A DNA stretch of 18,991 nucleotides from Planctomycetota bacterium (GTDB lineage Bacteria; Planctomycetota; Planctomycetia; Pirellulales; Thermoguttaceae), in contig JAJYGU010000382.1 of NCBI GenBank assembly GCA_021784975.1, positions 425 through 19,415 of the forward strand. Direction: 5' to 3'. Below the pieces are notes generated by a model that was given only the letters and a program-made list of their open reading frames with translations, was not told the origin of the DNA and did no database searches. The position numbers and the translations under genes were made by a program. Below are positions 12,384 through 18,855 of the stretch, one piece after another (the first letter of the stretch is position 1; each line of letters begins with the position of its first letter).

Positions 12384-12434
12384 GGGACTGTCCCGAGTTT
12401 TGTGGCAGGAGGCCACAAAAATGGGACTGTCCCC
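12383..12434. repeat. 52-bp composite palindrome, copy 2 (GGGGACTGTCCC ends)
   Basis: GGGGACTGTCCC (12383-12394) and GGGACTGTCCCC (12423-12434) enclose TTTTGTGGC/GCCACAAAA with a 5-nt loop. The centre base of both ends is T here and A in the copy at 9695-9746. A degenerate half copy (GTCCCGATTTTCGGGCCAC) seems to lie just left, at about 12348-12366, inside the 3' end of the unknown gene. Confidence 0.75.
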
Positions 12435-12501
12435 CTCTGCGCACCGTTTCACACAGAATTCGGTACAGCCCCGCAGGTAGCTCGGGCCGCGATGATGCCG
12501 C

Positions 12502-12530
12502 TTGCCCATCTTTCCCCACCTTGGTAAAAC
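12502..12530 (+). promoter_or_regulatory. candidate promoter of the rmlD operon
   Basis: TTGCCC at 12502-12507 and TAAAAC at 12525-12530 are spaced by 17 bases, 49 bases before the rmlD ATG. Confidence 0.35.
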
Positions 12531-12579
12531 TATCGCGCGTTGGCACGATGGACCGCCGAAGAGATCAAGGGATGAGACA

Positions 12580-13446
12580 ATGCGAGTTGTCGTGACTGGC
12601 GTCTGCGGGCAGTTGGGCGGAGAGTTGTGCCGCCAGCTTGGCTCTATGGCGATCGGGTTGGATGTCGACGCGCTCGATCTCCGCCACACTTCGCGGATCG
12701 CCGACACGCTCCTTCGGCTACGGCCTGAGCTGGTGATTAACTGCGCCGCCTACACGCAAGTGGATCGGGCGGAAAGCGAGCCGGAGGTGTGTCGGGCAGT
12801 CAATGCCATCGCCGTCGAACGGATGGCCGCGGCCTGCGGCAAATTGGACTGCCCACTGGTCCAAATCAGCACCGATTACGTGTTCGGGGCGGCGCCGCCC
12901 CAGCCGCGGCCGTGGCGAGAAGAGGATATTCCCTCGCCCCAGGGCGTTTACGCGCGGAGCAAGCTCGCAGGCGAACAAGCGGCTGCCCGGCACCCCAAGC
13001 ACATCATCGTCCGCACCTGCGGGCTGTACGCCCGGCCGTCCGATCCGCGGGCGAAGAACTTCGTCAAGACCATGCTGCGGCTCGGCGGCGAGCGAGCGGA
13101 GGTGCGAGTGGTTGCCGATCAATATTGCACGCCCACCTACGTGCCGAACCTGGCGCGGGCAGTCCTGTGGCTGGCCGGCGCGGCGAACGGGCAGCCGGCG
13201 CCGTGGGGCGTTTATCACGTAACCGACGGCGGCCAGACCGCCTGGTGCGAATTTGCGCAAGATGTCTTCAGGCTGGCGAAAATGGAGGTGAAGGTTTGTC
13301 CGATCACCACCGCCGATTATGCCGCCGCGGCGGCCCGGCCGGCGTATAGCGTGCTCGACACCGGCCGTTATCACCGCCTGGGTGGCCCGCCGATGCCGGA
13401 TTGGCGCTCGTCGTTGAAAAAGTATATTGCCCAGTGGAGGAATTGA
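12580..13446 (+). CDS. rmlD: dTDP-4-dehydrorhamnose reductase (RmlD)
   Basis: The gene encodes 288 residues from ATG 12580. An upstream in-frame ATG at 12502 adds 26 residues unlike the family and overlaps the promoter. The NAD(P)-binding Rossmann start is M-R-V-V-V-T-G-V-C-G-Q-L-G (G7, G10, G13). The family text includes D-L-R...I-A-D-T-L-L-R-L-R-P-E-L-V-I-N-C-A-A-Y-T-Q-V-D-R-A-E-S-E-P, the S-T-D-Y-V-F-G motif at 97-103 and the catalytic Y124-x3-K128. The later stretch D-Q-Y-C-T-P-T-Y-V-P-N-L-A-R-A and V-Y-H-V-T-D-G-G match RmlD well (usual text D-Q-x-G-x-P-T). It catalyses the last step of dTDP-L-rhamnose synthesis for cell-surface glycans. It overlaps the next gene by one base, so they form an operon. 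No rmlA, rmlB or rmlC is near, and a related sugar-nucleotide reductase is possible. Confidence 0.88.
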   Translation: MRVVVTGVCGQLGGELCRQLGSMAIGLDVDALDLRHTSRIADTLLRLRPELVINCAAYTQVDRAESEPEVCRAVNAIAVERMAAACGKLDCPLVQISTDYVFGAAPPQPRPWREEDIPSPQGVYARSKLAGEQAAARHPKHIIVRTCGLYARPSDPRAKNFVKTMLRLGGERAEVRVVADQYCTPTYVPNLARAVLWLAGAANGQPAPWGVYHVTDGGQTAWCEFAQDVFRLAKMEVKVCPITTADYAAAAARPAYSVLDTGRYHRLGGPPMPDWRSSLKKYIAQWRN

Positions 13447-14201
13447 TGTCTGCCCGATCCGCACCAGTCGCGCTAGTCACTGGCAGCGGCAAACGCCGCA
13501 TCGGCAACACCGTGGCCCTGGCCCTGGCCGAGCGGGGCTACCGCATCGCCCTTCACTACCATCGCTCCGCAGACGAGGCCCGGCAAACCGTCGAACAACT
13601 GCAAGCCAAGGGCGTCCAGGCGGCGGCATTCCAGGCTGACCTTGCCCAAGAGGCGGAGATCAACCGGCTGTTCCAACAGGTCGCCGCCACCTTCCAACGG
13701 CTGGACGTATTGGTCGCCTCGGCCGCAATTTGGGAAGAAAAGCCGCTGGAAGAGGTGACCGCGGCCGACGTGCGGCGGCACTTTGAGGTCAACGCCTTGG
13801 GTGTCTTCTTGTGCTGCCAGCGGGCCGGCCTGATGATGGCCGGGCAGCAGGAAGGCGGTTCGATCATCACCATCGGCGATTGGGCCACCGCCCGACCCTA
13901 CCCAAACTATGCGGCCTATTTCGCGAGCAAGGGCAGCATCCCGACCATTACCCGCACACTTGCGATCGAGCTGGCCCGGCGAAATCCGGCCGTCCGCGTC
14001 AACTGCATCCTGCCCGGACCGGTTATGCTGCCGGATAACCTCGCCGAGCACGAGGTCAAAGGGGCGGTGGCCGGCACGTTGCTGAAGCGCCCCGGCCGGC
14101 CGGAGAACATCGCCCAGGCGGTGGTGTTCCTAGCCGAAAACGATTACGTCACCGGCGTGTGTCTACCGGTCGACGGCGGACGGACCATCGCCGGGGCGTG
14201 A
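13446..14201 (+). CDS. PTR1/FolM-like short-chain dehydrogenase/reductase
   Basis: The gene encodes 251 residues from ATG 13446, which shares its A with the rmlD stop (TGATG). A longer frame from 13401 only repeats the rmlD tail. The cofactor motif is T-G-S-G-K-R-R-I-G (12-20), the T-G-x3-R-x-G form of pteridine reductases rather than the classical T-G-x3-G-x-G. N116 is in F-E-V-N-A-L-G. At the catalytic site an Asp (D145 in I-T-I-G-D-W-A) stands where most SDRs have Ser, with Y158 and K162 following at +13 and +17. This is the same D-Y-K spacing known for PTR1-type reductases (D181/Y194/K198 in Leishmania). The end P-V-D-G-G-R-T-I-A-G is standard. It is probably an NADPH-dependent reductase of dihydropterins or a related substrate. 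Pairing with rmlD gives no clear pathway link. Confidence 0.85.
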   Translation: MSARSAPVALVTGSGKRRIGNTVALALAERGYRIALHYHRSADEARQTVEQLQAKGVQAAAFQADLAQEAEINRLFQQVAATFQRLDVLVASAAIWEEKPLEEVTAADVRRHFEVNALGVFLCCQRAGLMMAGQQEGGSIITIGDWATARPYPNYAAYFASKGSIPTITRTLAIELARRNPAVRVNCILPGPVMLPDNLAEHEVKGAVAGTLLKRPGRPENIAQAVVFLAENDYVTGVCLPVDGGRTIAGA

Positions 14202-14266
14202 GAGCGACAGCCGGCGCAGCGCGCGCCACGACTTGCGTGCTGATGCACCATCCGTTTCTAGACTTT

Positions 14267-14511
14267 AGCCCGATTTATCGGGCTTCCCGCCGAAGACGGT
14301 AATCGGCCCGCCGTTGACGGCGGGTAATATGGGCGCGCCTGCTACGGCCAAGGTGCTGCGCACGTTAGTCACGTTCACGTGACTCCTGGTGGCCGAAACC
14401 CGAGGAGCCAGGTAAACCGGGTTGACACAGAAACCGAGCGGAAGCGCCGGCAGACCCGACGTAAACGTCGGGCCGAATACCGCTTGCGCGGAAAGGGTCG
14501 TGAACGACCCT
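14267..14511. repeat. hairpin array B (six stem-loops), better-preserved copy of the structured element
   Basis: Stem-loops: 14267-14284 (7 bp, loop TTTA), 14307-14324 (7 bp, TTGA), 14367-14384 (7 bp, TTCA), 14408-14421 (5 bp with one mismatch, TAAA), 14455-14472 (7 bp, TAAA), 14494-14511 (7 bp, TGAA). Every stem is closed around GTTNAC, GTNAAC or close variants. The first three loops read TTNA and the last three TNAA, so the array changes orientation in the middle. Stem sequences are unrelated to one another. This occupies most of the 429-base space between the reductase and the small membrane protein (14202-14630), and no gene on either strand there looks real. Confidence 0.75.
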
Positions 14512-14630
14512 CTCGTTAACCCCCGCCGCGCCTTTCAGTGTGGGCAAGGCGTATCCCGCGCCCGCGCCGGCTCGGAGGGTGTCTTGCAGGTGCCCGGGTA
14601 GACAGCTATGTTGGATGCAGCTATATCGTG

Positions 14631-14861
14631 ATGAGGGTCTTGCCGTGTAGATTTGTGACGGCACTGTTTGTGGTTTCGGGTGGCAGCATTGTCTATTGGA
14701 TGGTCATTACATCGCTTGATATCTTGCCTGGCTTTGGCAAGTGCGGTAGCGCTCACTGGCGGCGGCCCGAATTCATCGCATTCTTGCTGGTTCCCCCGTG
14801 GACCGTCGCAATCGTGATTGCCGTCGCGCGGCTTTTCCGCCGGCCACGTACGGGTGCGTGA
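14631..14861 (+). CDS. small two-helix membrane protein of unknown function
   Basis: The gene encodes 76 residues from ATG 14631. Segment 1 is about 8-32 (F-V-T-A-L-F-V-V-S-G-G-S-I-V-Y-W-M-V-I-T-S-L-D-I-L) and segment 2 about 49-70 (F-I-A-F-L-L-V-P-P-W-T-V-A-I-V-I-A-V-A-R-L-F), followed by a basic R-R-P-R tail. A longer frame to 14538 reads into repeat-like DNA. No Shine-Dalgarno is seen and no family is recognised. The regular hydrophobic pattern makes it more likely real than chance. Confidence 0.5.
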   Translation: MRVLPCRFVTALFVVSGGSIVYWMVITSLDILPGFGKCGSAHWRRPEFIAFLLVPPWTVAIVIAVARLFRRPRTGA

Positions 14862-14927
14862 CGCAAATCGCGGCCCGATTGCCGGCCGTCGCACTGGTCG
14901 ATAATGATCTGACGTGATATCCTACAG

Positions 14928-14967
14928 CCCTCACCCCCTGCCCCTCTCCCGCAGGCGGGAGAGGGGA
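14928..14967. repeat. CCTCACCCT-type palindromic repeat, copy 3
   Basis: CCCTCACCCCCTG is followed by CCCCTCTCCC (14941-14950) and GGGAGAGGGG (14957-14966), with further GC/GC pairing inside. Same family as 8118 and 8243, with one more base pair. It stands 13 bases before the radical-SAM remnant. Confidence 0.75.
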
Positions 14968-14980
14968 GAACGCTATTCCC

Positions 14981-15133
14981 ATGCGTTACTACGGTACTGT
15001 CATCCGGCCGCCGAGCGAGGCCGAGAGCTACATTTTGCAGGTCACTAAGGTGCAAAAGGGGATCGCTTTGCCTCCGCCAAGGCATTACAATGACTGGACT
15101 CATTTGCGTGCCTTGGCGCCGCTTCGCGGATGA
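14981..15133 (+). pseudogene. N-terminal remnant of a radical SAM protein gene
   Basis: From ATG 14981, 22 codons read M-R-Y-Y-G-T-V-I-R-P-P-S-E-A-E-S-Y-I-L-Q-V-T. I recognise this as the start of a family of radical SAM enzymes, in which it is directly followed by G-C-S-H-N-x-C-x-F-C, the 4Fe-4S binding cysteines. Here, after 15046, the sequence changes to unrelated K-V-Q-K-G-I-A-L-P-P-P-R-H-Y... and stops at 15131-15133. All cysteines and the catalytic barrel are missing, so the product cannot function. The break falls immediately before the cluster-binding loop. The remnant lies between a palindromic repeat (14928-14967) and a long inverted repeat (15137-15218). Confidence 0.7.
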
Positions 15134-15136
15134 CGG

Positions 15137-15218
15137 GAACCGCGAATAGACGCGAAGAAACGCGAATGAATCCGGCCATTTCCCGTCATTCGCGTGTCTT
15201 CGCGTCGATTGGCGGTTC
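15137..15218. repeat. 33-bp-arm inverted repeat rich in CGCGAA, upstream of the sulfatase-like gene
   Basis: The left arm 15137-15169 and right arm 15186-15218 pair at 30 of 33 positions around a 16-base loop. Each arm contains the words ACGCGAAGA and ACGCGAATGA. A related but less regular inverted repeat lies downstream of the same gene at 16775-16859. Confidence 0.8.
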
Positions 15219-15260
15219 AGGACAAAGCGCCAAAGCATTTTTCGGAAAGGAAGAACGCTC

Positions 15261-16748
15261 ATGGATCCCCAAACGAATTCGATTACTCGCAGAACGTTTG
15301 CCGGCGCGCTGGCCGGCATGGCCGCCGGGGGGCCGCTTCTGGCCGGCGCCTCGGAACCGCCGCAGAAGAAGCGGCCCGAGTTCACCGGCCTGCTCAGCAA
15401 GGAACGGCTCCCCCAAACCATCGAGGCCTCCAAGCCGAACGGCCTGAATCTGCTGGTGGTCATTTGCGATACCTTCCGCTTCGACCACCTGCATTGCAAC
15501 GGCAACCAGCGGATCGAGACACCCCACCTCGACCGTTTTGCCGAGGAAGGGGTGTCTTTTACCAATTGCTATGCCGACGGGCTGCCTACCATTCCGGTGC
15601 GGCGGGTCATGCATACCGGCAGGAGCATCCTGCCCGAGCCGGTCAAATGGGTGCCGCTCCGCAAGCACGATATCACCCTGGCGATGATCCTGGGACGGGC
15701 GGGGTTCACCACCGGGTTCATCGCCGACACGCCGCACTACTTTGCCCCGGGGATGAACTTCCATGAGGGCTTTTCGAGCTGGCAATGGATCCGCGGACAG
15801 GAATCGGATCCGTTTGTCAGCGGGCCGCGGGGCTCGGTGCACCCGGAGAAGCATGTGCCGCGGCACCTGTTGAACGACTACTACCGCGAGCGCGTAACCC
15901 AGTTCCTGCTGAACACCAAGGACCGCAAGGGGGAGGACGACTACTTCTGCGCCCAGTCGTGCGCCGCCGCCGCCCAGTGGCTGCGGGAGAACAAGGACAA
16001 CGGCAAGCCCTTCATGCTCTTCGTCGATATGTTTGACCCCCACGAGCCTTGGGACGCGCCGCCGCGATTCCAGAAAATATACCGCCAGAAGTATCCCTTC
16101 GAGCGGTATATCTTTGGCTACGGAGTGCGCCGCCGGGATATCCGCGACGACGATCTCCCCGTCCTCCGCGACCTGTATGCGGCTGAAGTCACTTTCAGCG
16201 ACTATTGCGTCGGCCGCCTGATTGACGAGGTGAAGCGGCTCGGGCTTTGGGAGAACACCGTCATCGTGTTTAGCAGCGACCACGGCACGCACCTCGGCGA
16301 GCAAGGTTGCGTGCAAAAACAAGCCAAGCTCCTGAATTCCTGCATTGCTCACGTGCCGCTCATCATCCGCCACCCCAACGGGGCCTTCCGCGGTCGGCGG
16401 ATCGCCGGGCTGGCCAGCCACCTGGACTTTACCCCGACCTTCCTCTCGTTGCTGGGCGTAAAGACGAATCTGGAGTTCGACGGAGGCGATCTGTGGAAAC
16501 TCACCGCGGGGGGAAAACTGCGGGATTTCGTGGTGTCCGGCTTCGATAAGTTTGGCGCCGTGCATACGCGAAAGTGGCACTACTTTCAGAACGTCTGGGG
16601 GACCAATCCGGGTCTCGGGCCTCAGCTTTACGATCTTGAGGCCGACCCGCACGAAGAGAAGAACGTGCTCAAGGATCACCCGAAAGTGGTCGCTGAAATG
16701 CGGCAGATTTTGCAGGCCTCGTTCCACACCCCTCCCCGAGATTCGTAA
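15261..16748 (+). CDS. Tat-exported sulfatase-like hydrolase with Thr in place of the formylglycine Cys/Ser
   Basis: The gene encodes 495 residues. A twin-arginine start (I-T-R-R-T-F-A-G-A-L-A-G-M-A-A-G-G, R10-R11) predicts Tat export. The alkaline-phosphatase/sulfatase fold shows the first metal site C-D-T-F-R-F-D-H-L (D70, D75), H261 in D-P-H-E-P-W-D, and S-S-D-H-G-T-H-L-G-E-Q-G (D340, H341). The nucleophile region reads L-P-T-I-P-V-R-R-V-M-H-T-G-R (108-121). The sulfatase signature C/S-x-P-x-R is thus T110-I-P-V-R114, so a formylglycine cannot form. In this superfamily Thr is the nucleophile of nucleotide pyrophosphatase/phosphodiesterases, so a phosphodiester or phosphonate ester substrate is possible. 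The later A-H-V-P-L-I-I and L-Y-D-L-E-A-D-P-H-E-E-K-N are sulfatase-typical. A purine-rich AAAGGAAG precedes the ATG. Confidence 0.9.
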   Translation: MDPQTNSITRRTFAGALAGMAAGGPLLAGASEPPQKKRPEFTGLLSKERLPQTIEASKPNGLNLLVVICDTFRFDHLHCNGNQRIETPHLDRFAEEGVSFTNCYADGLPTIPVRRVMHTGRSILPEPVKWVPLRKHDITLAMILGRAGFTTGFIADTPHYFAPGMNFHEGFSSWQWIRGQESDPFVSGPRGSVHPEKHVPRHLLNDYYRERVTQFLLNTKDRKGEDDYFCAQSCAAAAQWLRENKDNGKPFMLFVDMFDPHEPWDAPPRFQKIYRQKYPFERYIFGYGVRRRDIRDDDLPVLRDLYAAEVTFSDYCVGRLIDEVKRLGLWENTVIVFSSDHGTHLGEQGCVQKQAKLLNSCIAHVPLIIRHPNGAFRGRRIAGLASHLDFTPTFLSLLGVKTNLEFDGGDLWKLTAGGKLRDFVVSGFDKFGAVHTRKWHYFQNVWGTNPGLGPQLYDLEADPHEEKNVLKDHPKVVAEMRQILQASFHTPPRDS

Positions 16749-16774
16749 CGAACCACGCGCCGCCCCCCCTTTCG

Positions 16775-16859
16775 TCGCGAAGACGCGAAAACGCGAAGCG
16801 CCGACTGGCGTGCCGCAGGACCTCTCTTTTCGCGTTTTCATCCTTTCGCGCTTTCGCGA
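16775..16859. repeat. CGCGAA-rich inverted repeat downstream of the sulfatase-like gene
   Basis: TCGCGAAGACGCGAAAACGCGAA words (16775-16797) face TTCGCGTTTTC and TTTCGCGCTTTCGCGA (16829-16859), with a ~7-base insertion in the right arm. It is of the same word family as 15137-15218. It could end the sulfatase transcript. It is part of the 321-base space 16749-17069, which also holds the promoter at 16992-17019 and no supportable gene. Confidence 0.6.
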
Positions 16860-16991
16860 TCAGAAAGGAGACGACGACCGTCACTGGCGGCGATGCCATC
16901 AACCGACGCGGAAAAAGTACCGGCCGTTGGGGGGGTGATGTTCTTCAGCTTAGTAAAGGTCGGCCTTGCGTTTCACACTGGTGGATTATCC

Positions 16992-17019
16992 TTGCATCGG
17001 AAACCTCGGCTTCTACAAT
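16992..17019 (+). promoter_or_regulatory. candidate promoter for the secreted protein/HTH protein pair
   Basis: TTGCAT at 16992-16997 and TACAAT at 17014-17019 are spaced by 16 bases, giving a ~45-base leader. AAAGGTGA lies 6 bases before the ATG at 17070. Confidence 0.5.
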
Positions 17020-17069
17020 GGACGTTGGGAGCCCAAGTTTCCTGTCCCAGTAATCTGGAAAGGTGACTT

Positions 17070-17447
17070 ATGAAGCGTGCAATATTGGGCTCCCTCGTGT
17101 GCTTAGGACTGGTGATTGCGGGAGTCGGCTTCGTCGGACGCAACAACCGGATTTTTGCCCAGCAGGCAGGGCGGCTCGCGTCTTCGATCCAAGGGACGTC
17201 GCCCCCGGCGGTGGCGGCCGGCAGCGAACTGGTCGTGGTCTCGTCTCCAGCCGGCGAGAAGGGCGGCCAACTCCTGACGGTGATCGACCCGCGGCAGAAG
17301 GTGATGAGCGTTTATCGCATCGAATCGGCCACCGGCAAAATTGCCCTCGAGAGCGTCCGAAACATCTCTTGGGACCTGCAAATGATGGAGTGGAACACCG
17401 ACAAGCCTACGCCCACCGAAATTCGATCGATGTCGCAACCCAAGTAA
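17070..17447 (+). CDS. small exported protein of unknown function
   Basis: The gene encodes 125 residues. The signal peptide or anchor is at about 1-32 (M-K-R-A-I-L-G-S-L-V-C-L-G-L-V-I-A-G-V-G-F-V-G...I-F-A-Q-Q). The mature part has a compact beta-like domain, E-L-V-V-V-S-S-P...G-G-Q-L-L-T-V-I-D-P-R-Q-K-V-M-S-V-Y-R-I-E-S-A-T-G-K-I-A-L-E-S-V-R-N-I-S-W-D-L-Q-M-M-E-W-N. This reads like a single repeat blade (L-x-V-I-D-P...V-Y-x-I...G-x-I-x-L). It is well supported by promoter, SD and the following gene 16 bases downstream, so they form a likely operon. I have a general impression of such proteins beside this HTH gene in planctomycetes, but no function. Confidence 0.85.
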   Translation: MKRAILGSLVCLGLVIAGVGFVGRNNRIFAQQAGRLASSIQGTSPPAVAAGSELVVVSSPAGEKGGQLLTVIDPRQKVMSVYRIESATGKIALESVRNISWDLQMMEWNTDKPTPTEIRSMSQPK

Positions 17448-17463
17448 GCCCAGCGAGAGGGTT

Positions 17464-18855
17464 ATGGCCCAAAAGTACTATACCGTTCGAGAAACGGCCG
17501 CCATTTTCGGCGTCGGCGAGGATGAAGTCCGAAAGATGCTGGAACACCGCGAGCTCTACGGCTACCGCGACGGCAGCGAATGGAAGTTCAAGGCGGAAGA
17601 CATCGATCGGATGGCCAAGGAACGACAAGCCCAGGCCCCGCTGCCGCCGGGCGATGATGACAGCGCCGACGTGCTCTTGAGCGAGGTCGAGCTGGGCGAG
17701 TCGCAAATCGCCGCCACCGGCACGGTCATCGGCCGCGACCAGTCCGGGCGAAACGCCTCGGAAAGCGGTCTCCGCCTGGCCGACAGCGGAATCAACTTGG
17801 GCCAATCGGGAATCGCGGCCACCGGCACCGCCATCGGTCGCCGCGAGCCCGTGCAAAAGGCCTCGGAAAGCGATCTCGGCTTGGCCGACAGCGGGATCAA
17901 CCTCGCCGGCGATGTGAAGACGCCTCCTCCGGCCAAGGCGGCTAGCGGCGAAAGCAGCGGCCGGTTGCTGGATAGCGGAATCGACCTGGCCGGAGAGCCC
18001 GCCTCTGGTTCCCAGAAAGACTCGTCCAAGAAGGCCAAGATCGACTCGAAGGTGGCCCAGTTTGAAGACCTCGACCTGATGCTCGACGAGGACGTGAGCC
18101 TGGCCGACAGTTCGGTGGGACTCCAGGTGGAAGGCAGCGGAAGCAGCCAAAGCGATTCGCAAGTCGAACTGGCCGGCGAGAAACTGGGGGAAGACGATCT
18201 GGTGCTCGGCGGCAGCGATCCCGGCAGCGATGTGACCATCGGCGGCGACAGCGGCATCTCGCTGGTCGACCCGGCCGACAGCGGCATTTCCTTGGAGGCC
18301 CCACCCGACCTGGCCGGCGGCGACGACTCGCTGGCATTGGGTGAAGAGGAGTTAGCCACCGGCGAATCGGTGAAGACGGGCGTCCGCAAGCGGTTGAAAA
18401 CCGACGACGAATTCTTGCTGACTCCGCTGGAAGAGGCCATCGACACCGAGGAATCGGAAAGCGGCTCGCAGGTGATCGCCCTGGATACGGAGGGCGACGA
18501 TTCGGCCACCATGATTAGCGGTGGGAGCCGTTCGCGGGTCAACATGCTCGATGACGAGCTGGTCGCCCAGCCGCCGGTCGATCTGGCTCCCGGCTCGCCG
18601 GTGCCCATAACCGCCACCTTCGGCGCCCAGCCCAGGGCCCTGCCCGAAAGCGTGGCGGCGGTGCGGCCGGCTGCTCTCTTGCCGGAGGCGCCCTATACTG
18701 GTCTGCAGATCGCCGCTCTGGTGGGCTGCGTGTTGATGCTGATGCTTTGCGGCATGGTCATCTACGACCTGACGCGAAACATGTGGAGCTGGAACGGCTC
18801 CTTCTCGGTCAACAGCTCGCTGATGGATGCCCTGCTGAGCCTGTTCGAGAAATAG
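17464..18855 (+). CDS. MerR/excisionase-type HTH protein with long acidic repeat region and C-terminal membrane anchor
   Basis: The gene encodes 463 residues. Residues 1-54 form a winged-helix HTH_17-like domain (Y-Y-T-V-R-E-T-A-A-I-F-G-V-G-E-D-E-V-R-K-M-L-E-H-R-E-L-Y-G-Y-R-D-G-S-E-W-K-F-K-A-E-D-I-D-R-M). Residues ~60-400 are low-complexity, acidic and Ser/Gly/Asp-rich, with repeats: two 33-residue units at 81-113 and 116-148, a partial third at 165-176, and recurring D-S-G-I-x-L motifs (also near 260-280). One hydrophobic helix is at about 408-432 (L-Q-I-A-A-L-V-G-C-V-L-M-L-M-L-C-G-M-V-I-Y-D-L), then ~30 residues. The orientation is probably HTH in the cytoplasm with a tail anchor. It may be a membrane-tethered DNA-binding protein or, equally, an HTH used for protein contacts. 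It is preceded by AGCGAGAGGG. Confidence 0.85.
   Translation: MAQKYYTVRETAAIFGVGEDEVRKMLEHRELYGYRDGSEWKFKAEDIDRMAKERQAQAPLPPGDDDSADVLLSEVELGESQIAATGTVIGRDQSGRNASESGLRLADSGINLGQSGIAATGTAIGRREPVQKASESDLGLADSGINLAGDVKTPPPAKAASGESSGRLLDSGIDLAGEPASGSQKDSSKKAKIDSKVAQFEDLDLMLDEDVSLADSSVGLQVEGSGSSQSDSQVELAGEKLGEDDLVLGGSDPGSDVTIGGDSGISLVDPADSGISLEAPPDLAGGDDSLALGEEELATGESVKTGVRKRLKTDDEFLLTPLEEAIDTEESESGSQVIALDTEGDDSATMISGGSRSRVNMLDDELVAQPPVDLAPGSPVPITATFGAQPRALPESVAAVRPAALLPEAPYTGLQIAALVGCVLMLMLCGMVIYDLTRNMWSWNGSFSVNSSLMDALLSLFEK
17704..17907 (+). repeat. two tandem 33-codon repeats within the HTH/acidic protein
   Basis: Codons 81-113 (17704-17802) and 116-148 (17809-17907) encode I-A-A-T-G-T-x-I-G-R...A-S-E-S-x-L-x-L-A-D-S-G-I-N-L. 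Spacing is 105 bases. The same D-S-G-I-x-L-A end appears again at codons 170-176. Confidence 0.75.

Noticed and set aside
12508..12707. 5' part of the long minus-strand frame that also covers 11775-12507, upstream of rmlD
   Set aside because: It crosses the rmlD start, a palindrome and the antisense of the unknown gene; composition is not coding-like.
14267..14511. CRISPR array or integron attC array
   Set aside because: Stems differ from unit to unit, there are no constant direct repeats with unique spacers, and no GTTRRRY-type ends, integrase or cas gene.
15186..16841. 551-codon minus-strand open frame across the sulfatase-like gene
   Set aside because: It is the antisense of a clearly recognisable hydrolase; long antisense frames are expected at this GC content.
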